Below, piece by piece: positions 1 to 7,293 of a stretch of 64,000 bases of DNA. A program made the position numbers and the translations under genes. The DNA comes from CAWBXL01 sp963837365 (GTDB taxonomy: Bacteria; Acidobacteriota; Terriglobia; Terriglobales; Acidobacteriaceae). A model generated the notes under the pieces. The model saw only the letters and a list, made by a program, of their open reading frames with translations. It did no database searches and was not told the DNA's origin. The stretch lies in contig CAWIMW010000002.1 of the NCBI GenBank assembly GCA_963837365.1, positions 434,001-498,000 of the forward strand, read 5' to 3'. The first letter of the stretch is position 1. Each line of letters opens with the position of its first letter.

Positions 1-506
1 GCCACTTTCACGTTGTTGATCACTTCCTTCACTCCGGGTACGGAACTGACAACCGAGAAAGCTGAATCGCTTGAGATAGGCTGCCTGACTTCACCAATCA
101 TGGTCGCGACGCCGTCTTTCACCGATACGGTCACGAAGTTGAACACATTATCGTAGCCGATGCGGTCATACGACAGCTTGCGGTCCAGCTTGGCTTGCAG
201 CTCGCTATCGGGCACAGTGCTGCTGACTTCGACTAGATTGCGGACGCCCTGCACCTTGTCCATTTTGCGGATCTTTTTGGCCACATCCAATTTCTCCTGA
301 TAGACATTTACCTCGCCGGTCAGGGTCACGATGCCATCCTCAACCGCGGATTGCAGGTTGCGGAATTCCGCCTTCTTGCTCAGTTCATGGGTAACACGCG
401 ACTGGATGTCACCGTCATAGCGGGCGGCTGCGGACTGCGCCGCGGCTCCCAAACTGAGGACACCTACTAAAAGAAATGACGCGAAAGCTTTGTAGAGATT
501 CTTCAT
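1..506 (-). CDS. BON-domain exported protein (3' end outside window)
   Basis: The reading frame opens at an ATG at 506 and runs off the left edge, so the C terminus is missing. The first residues (MKNLYKAFASFLLVGVLSLG, then AAAQS) form a signal peptide. Two BON-like repeats follow: one with the pattern EDGIVTLTGEVNVYQEK and KKIRKMDKVQGVRNLV, a second with VKDGVATMIGEV and VVSSVPGVKEVINNV. BON proteins of the OsmY type are periplasmic, phospholipid-associated and often stress-induced. That family role is known; nothing here shows the specific function. It is divergent from the MarR gene at 686, and the roughly 180-bp gap holds an AT-rich stretch near 541-560. Confidence 0.85.
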   Translation of the reverse strand, partial: MKNLYKAFASFLLVGVLSLGAAAQSAAARYDGDIQSRVTHELSKKAEFRNLQSAVEDGIVTLTGEVNVYQEKLDVAKKIRKMDKVQGVRNLVEVSSTVPDSELQAKLDRKLSYDRIGYDNVFNFVTVSVKDGVATMIGEVRQPISSDSAFSVVSSVPGVKEVINNVKV

Positions 507-649
507 GGTCTTGCTCTCCTCACCCCCGGTCCTTGATTAACCGGTTAGTTAATTAATTGGATGCCGCTCCCGATCTGAAAGATGCCGACCCGGGGAACCA
601 TCCTTGTGTAGGTGAAAACACCGGGCCTGGAAGAAAGTTGTGTAAAGAT

Positions 650-677
650 TTGAAATGATCGTTATAACGACTACAAT
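650..677 (+). promoter_or_regulatory. Promoter with palindromic MarR operator in its spacer
   Basis: TTGAAA (650-655) and TACAAT (672-677) are separated by 16 bp. The spacer contains the perfect 12-bp palindrome TCGTTATAACGA at 659-670. The marR ATG lies 8 nt downstream of the -10 box, so the transcript is probably leaderless. The same palindrome recurs at 1211-1222 before the rhodanese gene, which argues for autoregulation plus control of the next operon. Regulator binding is inferred. Confidence 0.7.
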
Positions 678-685
678 GGCTATAT

Positions 686-1159
686 ATGCCCAAGGGAATC
701 CAGGCTGAGCTCAAGCAAACCCGCCCCTTCAGCAGCCGGGAAGAAGAAGCCTTTATCGCCATTCTGCGCACTGCTGACAGGCTGCAACTACGTCTGGTCG
801 AATTGTTGCGGCCCCACGGGCTCACTCCCACCCAATTCAATGCCCTGCGCATCCTGCGGGGCGCGGGAGAAGCCGGTCTTCCCTGTAGCGAAATCGGCGA
901 GCGCATGATCAATCACGACCCCGACATTACACGCCTGCTGGACCGTCTGGCACAACGCAACCTTGTACAGCGGCAACGCGATCAAAAAGACCGGCGAGTT
1001 CACATCGCCCGGATCACGCGTACGGGCCTGGAAATCTTGAAGGACCTCGACCGGCCAGTAGAAGAATTTCACCGCCGCAGTATGCCCGAGGTTGGCGAGG
1101 CCAGCCTTAAGTCATTGATTCGCCAGCTGGAAAGGGTCCGCCACGCTTTCACCAAATAA
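686..1159 (+). CDS. MarR-family transcriptional regulator
   Basis: 157 residues with the MarR winged-helix layout: helix 1 around residues 15-40 (REEEAFIAILRTADRLQ), the recognition-helix region (LPCSEIGERMINHDPDITRLLDRLAQRNLV, about 73-103) and the wing (RQRDQKDRRVHIARITRTG, about 104-122). MarR proteins are dimeric repressors that release DNA on binding small ligands or on cysteine oxidation. There is no Shine-Dalgarno sequence before the ATG, and the promoter -10 box sits only 8 nt away. Identical palindromes flank the gene, so it probably represses itself and the downstream rhodanese-doxX operon. The ligand is unknown. Confidence 0.9.
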   Translation: MPKGIQAELKQTRPFSSREEEAFIAILRTADRLQLRLVELLRPHGLTPTQFNALRILRGAGEAGLPCSEIGERMINHDPDITRLLDRLAQRNLVQRQRDQKDRRVHIARITRTGLEILKDLDRPVEEFHRRSMPEVGEASLKSLIRQLERVRHAFTK

Positions 1160-1205
1160 GTCGTGAAACTTTCCCGTGGGGAGGTCATCCAAACTGTACA
1201 GCAAA

Positions 1206-1222
1206 TATAATCGTTATAACGA
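1206..1222 (+). promoter_or_regulatory. Second MarR-type operator, overlapping a -10 box
   Basis: TATAAT at 1206-1211 runs directly into TCGTTATAACGA at 1211-1222, identical to the palindrome at 659-670. A repressor bound here would cover the transcription start. No good -35 box is visible. The rhodanese Shine-Dalgarno AAGGAG (1233-1238) and ATG (1247) follow. Confidence 0.65.
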
Positions 1223-1246
1223 CTATTTGCCGAAGGAGATCCATCC

Positions 1247-1597
1247 ATGACCACGACCACCGAAACCGCGGTGCAGACAATTTCCACTCAAGAATTACAT
1301 CAACGCCTACAGAACAAACCCGGATTCCAGTTCTGGAACGTTCTGACCGACGAGTATTTCCAAGGCGAGAACATTTCCGGCTCGCGCCGCGTGCCGCTCG
1401 ATAAAGTTGGCAGCGAAGCCCGTGAAGCGGGTATTCCCAAAGAGGCTGAGATTATTGTGTACTGCGCCGGCCCGCACTGCCCACAAAGCCGGCTGGCGGC
1501 GGACAAGCTGGTAAAGCTCGGCTATGATAACGTCCGGGCTTACGAAGGCGGCTTGCAGGAATGGAAGCAGGCAGGCTTTAGCGTCGAAAAAGTTTGA
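1247..1597 (+). CDS. Single-domain rhodanese-like sulfurtransferase
   Basis: 116 residues, one rhodanese domain: TISTQELHQRL at the start, the substrate-domain pattern NVLTDEYFQGENISGSRRVPLD, and the active-site loop YCAGPHCPQSRLAADKL with Cys at about residue 68, followed by YEGGLQEWKQAGF. Rhodanese domains carry persulfide sulfur on the loop cysteine. A second cysteine lies five residues on in the same loop (CAGPHC), which could give a disulfide or redox sensing role. A strong Shine-Dalgarno AAGGAG lies 8 nt before the ATG. It is probably co-transcribed with the DoxX gene about 80 bp downstream and repressed by the upstream MarR. Confidence 0.88.
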   Translation: MTTTTETAVQTISTQELHQRLQNKPGFQFWNVLTDEYFQGENISGSRRVPLDKVGSEAREAGIPKEAEIIVYCAGPHCPQSRLAADKLVKLGYDNVRAYEGGLQEWKQAGFSVEKV

Positions 1598-1676
1598 AGG
1601 AGTACGCGCGGTCCGGGCAGAGGGTCAGAGATGGTCCTCTGCGCATATTTCTAGAACGACTTGAAAGGTAAATCCG

Positions 1677-2078
1677 ATGGCAAAAAACACTGGCCTGGCG
1701 TCTTGCGGGCTGACAATCCTTCGCATCGTCGTAGGAGCTGTTTTCCTTACTCATGGCTGGCAAAAGATCGCCAATATGGGCTTTCACGGTACTGGAGCCA
1801 TGTTTGCTCAGATTGGTATCCCGCTGCCACACTTCTCCGCTGACGTCGTAATCCTGGTTGAGGCCATTGGCGGCGTCGCTTTGATTCTCGGACTACTGAC
1901 GCGGTGGGCTTCCCTGCTGATCGCCATGGATATGTTGGGGGCCATTTACTTCGTGCACTTGAAGAATGGCTTTTTGGTCAGCCACGGCGGGTACGAGTAC
2001 GCTCTGACCCTGTTGGCCGCCGCGCTGGCGCTGGCATTTGGGGGCGGCGGATCTTTGGCGATTGACAGCCTCTTGTGA
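1677..2078 (+). CDS. DoxX-family membrane protein
   Basis: 133 residues with four predicted membrane helices: around residues 8-26 (LTILRIVVGAVFLTHGWQK), 50-70 (VVILVEAIGGVALILGLLTR), 72-92 and 105-125 (ALTLLAAALALAFGGGGSL). The LRxxxGxxFxxHGxQK signature is typical of DoxX. Family members occur with quinol oxidase or thiol-stress proteins, and mycobacterial DoxX works with a sulfurtransferase-like partner in thiol homeostasis. Placement behind a rhodanese and a MarR gene therefore suggests a thiol or oxidative stress role, by inference. Shine-Dalgarno is AAAGG. A strong terminator follows 12 nt after the stop. Confidence 0.85.
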   Translation: MAKNTGLASCGLTILRIVVGAVFLTHGWQKIANMGFHGTGAMFAQIGIPLPHFSADVVILVEAIGGVALILGLLTRWASLLIAMDMLGAIYFVHLKNGFLVSHGGYEYALTLLAAALALAFGGGGSLAIDSLL

Positions 2079-2089
2079 GTTGATTGGTG

Positions 2090-2121
2090 AGTCGGCACGA
2101 GCTATCGTGCCGACTTCTTTT
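2090..2121 (+). terminator. Rho-independent terminator after doxX; its loop holds the purB stop codon
   Basis: A perfect 11-bp stem (AGTCGGCACGA, 2090-2100; TCGTGCCGACT, 2105-2115) with loop GCTA is followed by TCTTTT. On the opposite strand the loop is the TAG stop codon of purB and one stem arm encodes its last codons. The T-tract exists only on the plus strand. Confidence 0.85.
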
Positions 2122-3427
2122 GGGGTCTTGCGCCTGCGCCGAATACCCGGGCAAAGATCTTGTCGATGTTCCGCAACTGCCGTTTGAGATCAAAGGCCCG
2201 CTCGATCTGCTTCCGCGGCACTTTTCGTGTGATCTGCTTATCTTTCAATACCAGGGTGTGGAAGTTAAGGCCCTGTTTCCATGCTCTCATGGCATGCTTC
2301 TGCACCATGCGGTAAGCGTCCTCGCGTGACACTCCATGCTCCACCAAATCGAGCAGGAGCTGCCCGCTGAACACCAGGCCGCCCGTGCTTTCCAGGTTGG
2401 CTTTCATGCGCTTGGGGTAGACGAACATGGTCTCAATCAGGTTGGCGGTCTTCTGCAACAAGTAGTCAACCAGAGTGGTGGAGTCGGGAATGATGACCCG
2501 CTCCGCGGAAGAATGGGAGATATCACGCTCGTGCCACAGCGCAACGTTTTCTAAAGCTGCTTGTGCATTCGAGCGAACAACCCGAGACAGCCCACTGATC
2601 TGCTCACAAGTCACCGGGTTGCGCTTGTGCGGCATGGCCGAGGACCCCTTCTGCTTCTCACTGAAGAATTCCTCGGCCTCGCGAACTTCAGTTCTTTGCA
2701 AGTGGCGGATTTCGGTGGCAATCTTGTCGAGGGTGGAGGCAATCACGGCCAGAACCCCCAGGTAATACGCATGGCGGTCACGCTGAATGACTTGTGAGGA
2801 AACGGCAGCCGCCTTCAGGTTGAGCCGGGCGCAGATCTTCTCTTCCAGTTCCGGAGAAAGATGGGCGAATGTTCCCACCGCGCCGGACAGCTTGCCCACC
2901 CGCATGTCTTCCGCAGCGTGTTTAAAACGAACGATATCGCGCTGCACTTCGGAATACCAGTTGGCCAGCTTGAAGCCGAAAGTTATCGGCTCAGCGTGCA
3001 CGCCGTGGGTGCGCCCCACCATTGGCGTGTTCTTGAACTCCCAGGCGCGGCGCTTGAGCACTTCGGCCAGCCGCTCGAGATCGGCAGCAATTATCTTCGA
3101 CGCCTGCGCTACCAGCAACGCTTGAGCGGTATCGACTACATCATTTGAAGTCAGGCCATAGTGAAACCAGCGCGATTGCGGCCCGACAAACTCCGCCACC
3201 GAGGTCGTGAAGGCGATGACATCGTGCTTCACCTCGGCTTCAATTTCATGAATACGCTCGACCTTGAAGTTGGCGCGCTCGCGAATCGCTTTTGCGCCCT
3301 CAGGGGGGACAATGCCTGCCTCGGCCAAAGTTTCCGTGGCAGCAACTTCCACCGCCAGCCAATTGCGGAATCGGTTTTCCTCACTCCAGATACGGCCCAT
3401 GTCCGGGCGGGTATAGCGTGGGATCAA
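2102..3427 (-). CDS. purB: Adenylosuccinate lyase
   Basis: Catalyses two purine steps: SAICAR to AICAR plus fumarate, and adenylosuccinate to AMP plus fumarate. The fumarase/aspartase superfamily signature GSSAMPHKRNPVTCEQ is present, along with GLTSNDVVDTAQ and GRTHGVHAEP, which carry known active-site residues. An open frame continues to 3544, but homologs begin at (M)IPRYTRPDMGRIW. A TTG codon at 3427 encodes exactly that start and has AAGGTGG 8 nt upstream, so I use it, giving 441 residues, a normal PurB length. The N-terminal extension would cross the promoter region next to the divergent MarR gene. It converges on doxX with overlapping terminator sequence. Confidence 0.93.
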   Translation of the reverse strand: MIPRYTRPDMGRIWSEENRFRNWLAVEVAATETLAEAGIVPPEGAKAIRERANFKVERIHEIEAEVKHDVIAFTTSVAEFVGPQSRWFHYGLTSNDVVDTAQALLVAQASKIIAADLERLAEVLKRRAWEFKNTPMVGRTHGVHAEPITFGFKLANWYSEVQRDIVRFKHAAEDMRVGKLSGAVGTFAHLSPELEEKICARLNLKAAAVSSQVIQRDRHAYYLGVLAVIASTLDKIATEIRHLQRTEVREAEEFFSEKQKGSSAMPHKRNPVTCEQISGLSRVVRSNAQAALENVALWHERDISHSSAERVIIPDSTTLVDYLLQKTANLIETMFVYPKRMKANLESTGGLVFSGQLLLDLVEHGVSREDAYRMVQKHAMRAWKQGLNFHTLVLKDKQITRKVPRKQIERAFDLKRQLRNIDKIFARVFGAGARPQKKSAR

Positions 3428-3546
3428 TGTCGGCCACCACCTTGTTTGAGTTGTCGAATGCGGGACTAGGAATTCTAAATGGAACGGGCGGGGTTTGGAC
3501 AGGCGAGCCAGGGCCCTCTTAATTAGTAGGGTCTGTTCACCCATAA

Positions 3547-3571
3547 ATATATATCGTGATACGATATATAT
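3547..3571. promoter_or_regulatory. 25-bp perfect palindrome between purB and marR/clc (operator)
   Basis: ATATATATCGT-GAT-ACGATATATAT: two perfect 11-bp arms around a 3-nt centre. The MarR start codon begins 3 nt after the right arm, so any transcript starting near the palindrome is leaderless and the operator would cover the transcription start. It shares the TCGT...ACGA core with the operators at 659 and 1211. Binding by the adjacent MarR protein is inferred. Confidence 0.7.
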
Positions 3572-3574
3572 AGT

Positions 3575-4027
3575 ATGTCTACCGCATTAACCTTGCCTGA
3601 CCACCGCGCCCTGGCCGAATTCCGTTATCAAATCCGAAAGTTTCTTCAATTCAGCCAGCAAACAGCTTCTAAGGCGGGCCTCGAACCACGCCAGCATCAG
3701 CTGCTGCTGGCAGTCAAGGGGCTCCCCGCAGGCCGTCAGCCGCGTATTGCTGATCTCGCCGAACGCCTGCAAATTCGTCATCACAGCGCGGTTGAGCTAG
3801 TGAACCGGCTGTCCGCACAAGGTTACGTGGAACGTCATCGGGGTGACACAGACCGGCGCGAGGTGTTGGTTTCGCTGACCTTCAAAGGCGAGAAAATATT
3901 GCGTCACCTTTCATTGCGCCATCGTGAAGAATTGCAGACGCAGGGACCAGCCCTGATTGCCGCCCTGAAGGACGCCACGTTGCCCGTCGAACCTGCCGGG
4001 GCATGTCGAAACAGAAAACAAGTATGA
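3575..4027 (+). CDS. MarR-family transcriptional regulator upstream of a CLC channel
   Basis: 150 residues, MarR fold: helices around 10-40, recognition helix region IADLAERLQIRHHSAVELVNRLSAQGYV (about 68-95), and a wing with RGDTDRREVLVSLTFKG (about 98-114). It lacks a Shine-Dalgarno sequence and starts 3 nt after the 25-bp palindrome, which suggests a leaderless, autorepressed transcript. Its stop codon overlaps the channel gene start (ATGA at 4024), so the two are translationally coupled. This suggests the regulator controls chloride/proton exchange in response to an unidentified signal. Confidence 0.88.
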   Translation: MSTALTLPDHRALAEFRYQIRKFLQFSQQTASKAGLEPRQHQLLLAVKGLPAGRQPRIADLAERLQIRHHSAVELVNRLSAQGYVERHRGDTDRREVLVSLTFKGEKILRHLSLRHREELQTQGPALIAALKDATLPVEPAGACRNRKQV

Positions 4028-5859
4028 ATCCCGTTCAGAACGCATTTGGCGATGACAACGGCACAGGCCGCCCTTTGACCCATAGCTTCACTGCTGGCGA
4101 GCCGGCGCAGTTCCGTATGGTCCTGGTTTCGTTTCTCTCCGGTGCAATCGGCTTGGCCGCAGGGCTGGTGGCATTTGCGCTATACAAGCTTATCGGTCTG
4201 TTCACCAATCTGGTCTTCTATCATCGCTGGTCCACAGAGTTCGTCAGCGCACGCATGCACATTCTGGGGCCATGGGTAATGGTAGCTCCCGTTATCGGCG
4301 GGCTCATTGTCGGCGTGATGGCCAAGTACGGCAGTTCCAAGATCAAGGGCCATGGGATTCCCGAGGCCATGGAAGCGGTGCTGATCAACCGCAGCCGCAT
4401 TCAGCCGCGTGTGGCCATCCTAAAGCCCCTCTCCGCTGCTATCGCAATCGGAACCGGCGGCCCATTCGGCGCCGAGGGTCCGATCATCCAGACGGGAGGC
4501 GCAGTCGGATCGCTCGTAGGCCAAGTCTTTCACACCACCGCTTCAGAGAGAAAAGTACTGCTGGCATGCGGAGCCGCCGCTGGAATGTCAGCAACTTTTA
4601 ACACCCCTATCGCGGGTGTCATTCTGGCCATCGAGCTGTTGCTGTTCGAATTTAAATCCAGATCTTTTATTCCTTTGGTGATCGCCAGTACGCTGGCCAC
4701 CGCAGTACATATGCAACTAATGGGTGCGGGGCCTATGTTTACGGTCACGCGTATGAGCTTCGGCATTCCCCGTGGACTTCCCTTCTATGTAGTCCTAGGT
4801 TTGTTATGCGGCTTGGCGGCGGTCGGGTTCAGCAAGTTGTTGTATTGGACTGAAGATCAGTTCGAAAAACTTCCGATAGATGAACTCTGGTGGCCGGCAA
4901 TCGGCGCATTCGGACTCGGCATCATCGGATACTTTGTGCCACGCGTTTTGGGAGTAGGCTATGACACGATCGGCGAAATTCTGAATGGACAACTCGCGCT
5001 AAAGCTATTGCTGATTGTCATGCTGGCCAAGTCAGCCGCATTGGTAATTTCCTTAGGCTCAGGAACCTCCGGCGGACTGCTGGCCCCGATGTTTATGTCG
5101 AGTGCGGCACTGGGCGGGGCCTTTGCCATCACGCTCGATCACGCCTTTCCTGGAGCGCAGCTCGATCCCGGGGCCTTTGCACTAGTGGCTATGGGGGCAG
5201 TGTTCGGCGCCGCGTCGCGGGCCACGTTTTCTTTCATCATCTTTGCATTCGAAATCACGCGCGACTACAACTCCGTTCTTCCCCTAATGCTGGTCAGCGT
5301 GATCGCCTTGGGAATTGCCATTCTGTTACAACCGAAGACTTCCATCATGACGGAAAAGCTGGCGCGGCGCGGACTGCGAATTCACCAGGATTACGAAGCC
5401 GATGTACTCCAGCAAACCTTAGTCTCGGAAACAATGGATCCCAACGTGCCCGCAATATACGGTGACGTCAATGTCGGAGAGCTGGCAGAACGAATTGCCT
5501 GCCGCGATGCGGCGGTGACCCGCCACCAGGGTCTCATCGTTCTCGATCACGACGAAAAATTAAGCGGTATCATCACCCGCGGTGATGTGTTACGGGCACT
5601 GGACAAGGCGCCATCGGGCAATATCAAAGTTTCCGAAGCAGCATCCAGGAAAGTTGTGGTCACGTACCCCGACGAATCCATACACGAGGCTTTATCAAAG
5701 ATGCTACGCAATAATATCGGCCGTCTGCCGGTCGTTGAGCGAAACGATGCTCGCCGTGTAGTGGGATACCTCGGACGCCCGGGTGTGATGGCAGCCCGCC
5801 TGCGCCGTCTGCACGAAGAACACGTACGCGAACCGGGCTGGATCGAGATGTTCTTCTGA
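4024..5859 (+). CDS. CLC chloride channel/transporter with CBS pair
   Basis: About 611 residues. The N-terminal 440 residues form the multi-helix CLC core with its three signature loops: GHGIPEAM, GGPFGAEGPIIQTGGAVG (containing the gating-glutamate motif GxEGP) and SGTSGGLLAPMF. The C-terminal 150 residues hold two CBS domains (VSETMDPNVP... and VSEAASRKVVVTYPDES...), which usually bind adenine nucleotides and modulate transport. CLC proteins move chloride, or exchange it for protons, across the inner membrane. I start at the ATG overlapping the MarR stop codon; an ATG at 4003 in the same frame would add seven residues. A second, different CLC gene lies at 42640. Confidence 0.92.
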   Translation: MNPVQNAFGDDNGTGRPLTHSFTAGEPAQFRMVLVSFLSGAIGLAAGLVAFALYKLIGLFTNLVFYHRWSTEFVSARMHILGPWVMVAPVIGGLIVGVMAKYGSSKIKGHGIPEAMEAVLINRSRIQPRVAILKPLSAAIAIGTGGPFGAEGPIIQTGGAVGSLVGQVFHTTASERKVLLACGAAAGMSATFNTPIAGVILAIELLLFEFKSRSFIPLVIASTLATAVHMQLMGAGPMFTVTRMSFGIPRGLPFYVVLGLLCGLAAVGFSKLLYWTEDQFEKLPIDELWWPAIGAFGLGIIGYFVPRVLGVGYDTIGEILNGQLALKLLLIVMLAKSAALVISLGSGTSGGLLAPMFMSSAALGGAFAITLDHAFPGAQLDPGAFALVAMGAVFGAASRATFSFIIFAFEITRDYNSVLPLMLVSVIALGIAILLQPKTSIMTEKLARRGLRIHQDYEADVLQQTLVSETMDPNVPAIYGDVNVGELAERIACRDAAVTRHQGLIVLDHDEKLSGIITRGDVLRALDKAPSGNIKVSEAASRKVVVTYPDESIHEALSKMLRNNIGRLPVVERNDARRVVGYLGRPGVMAARLRRLHEEHVREPGWIEMFF

Positions 5860-5861
5860 AT

Positions 5862-6872
5862 TTATTTGTTGGGAACAGCAGCGGTGTGGGCGATCTCTGC
5901 ACGCTTTTTCTGCGCCGCCACGATCAACGGCTCCAGCGCTTTCACTGAGATCCCCAGTGTCCCGCCGGAGAACCCGTCAATGTAGGCAGAGTTGATCCCA
6001 ATGACTTCACCATGGGAATCAAACACCGGCCCGCCACTGCCGCCATGCGCAGTCGGGGCGTCATAGACAAGTTTTTCGCCTACTACATCGCCCAGATGCC
6101 CGTAAGTTGCCGAAGGGCGAATCAACGACAATGCGGCCAATTCGCTGGCCGCACCCACATCGTCCCGGCGATACGCCAGACGGTCATAGACCGCCGGAGG
6201 TGATTTCGCCACCATACCCAGCACTCCCATGGGATAGCCAACGACTGTGACCAGTTCCCCCGCCGAAGGAGTTCCATTCGCCAAAGGCAGCGGCCGAAGC
6301 TCATGGCCGACTTGGCCCTCAATTTGAAGTATGGCTAAATCTCCATCTGCGGAAACCGTCATCGGAGTTACATCCACAGCGGATGGACGTCCGGGGAAAA
6401 ATACCAAGAGCCGTTCCAACCGCGGCGTGGCTCCCCGGCTTACCAGGTCTGAGGCTTCGGCGTCTCCATACCATGGTTGTGCAACGTGGCGATTGGTCGC
6501 CAACAATCCATCGGCGACAACGAACGCTGTCCCCGAAACCCGCGCCCTCAGTTCTGGTGGTTTGTTCGGGTAGCCAACCCGATAGGTCCCAAAGATGTAG
6601 CAGATGGAATTGCGGTACCGGTTCAAAACCATGGCCGGCATCGCTTGTTCCTGCTCGAGCAGATGGACCTGTTGCGAGAGTTGTTGCACCTGTGTCTGCA
6701 AACCGTTGGCTTGCTTCTGTAAATCAGTCGGTGGTGTGGGGGCGTAGTAGTGGGCCAGAAGTCCAGACCCTACCAATAAAAAAACCGCAAACGTCCCCTG
6801 GACAAACTGCGGCCAGATTCTGGCGACTGGCTCCCCTTGCGGCGGTTCGAGATGGTCTGGATGGTCTGGCAT
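5862..6872 (-). CDS. Membrane-anchored trypsin-like serine protease (HtrA-like, no PDZ)
   Basis: 336 residues. One membrane helix (about residues 25-42, FAVFLLVGSGLLAHYYA) is followed by a short glutamine-rich coiled coil (52-80) and a chymotrypsin-fold protease domain. The catalytic triad is visible: His in LLATNRHVA, Asp in GDLAILQIEG, Ser in HGGSGGPVF. DegP/DegS relatives carry one or two PDZ domains; this protein ends soon after the protease domain and has none. It probably faces the periplasm. It converges on the CLC gene with only 2 bp between stop codons. The substrate is unknown. Confidence 0.85.
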   Translation of the reverse strand: MPDHPDHLEPPQGEPVARIWPQFVQGTFAVFLLVGSGLLAHYYAPTPPTDLQKQANGLQTQVQQLSQQVHLLEQEQAMPAMVLNRYRNSICYIFGTYRVGYPNKPPELRARVSGTAFVVADGLLATNRHVAQPWYGDAEASDLVSRGATPRLERLLVFFPGRPSAVDVTPMTVSADGDLAILQIEGQVGHELRPLPLANGTPSAGELVTVVGYPMGVLGMVAKSPPAVYDRLAYRRDDVGAASELAALSLIRPSATYGHLGDVVGEKLVYDAPTAHGGSGGPVFDSHGEVIGINSAYIDGFSGGTLGISVKALEPLIVAAQKKRAEIAHTAAVPNK

Positions 6873-7293
6873 CGCAGGTACAAAACTACGTCGCCTTGCG
6901 GGGAGGAACTCGGGCTAAGGCGGCCCCTAAACCGTTTATATTCTCAGGGCTAGGAGAACGATCTACTAGGGTACGGAAGGGAGATGTACGCGCGGGTTCC
7001 CAAATCGATACTGCCGTTGACGATAGCAGCCCAACCCGGTTAGGCTGGCTTTAGTTTCATGGATTTACAAGGGGCAATAATTAGGAACTATTAATTGTTA
7101 GTGCAGCTATAGATTAACGGGTGGAGCGGACTTCCTTCCCTGCATTGAGCATCGTGAGTTTGATCGGCTTTGGCGGCTGAGGTACTTGCTCGCATTGCTA
7201 TGACGCAGGCACCGCAGTGGCAAAAGCGGGTCTGATTTCAGTTTGGTTCGCAGGCCTGGGAAGGCCTGTTCCACCCTATTACTTGGAGGCCGG
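6873..7293. other. Intergenic region between two divergent genes
   Basis: No convincing gene. It contains an imperfect hairpin at 7028-7046 (AGCCCAACC / GGTTAGGCT, one mismatch) and an AT-rich stretch at about 7055-7110, the most likely place for the two divergent promoters. I see no clear -35/-10 pair. Confidence 0.4.

Noticed and set aside
3428..3544. 39-residue N-terminal extension of PurB
   Set aside because: It is not conserved in the family and would cross into the MarR operator region; the TTG at 3427 has a good Shine-Dalgarno and matches the family start.
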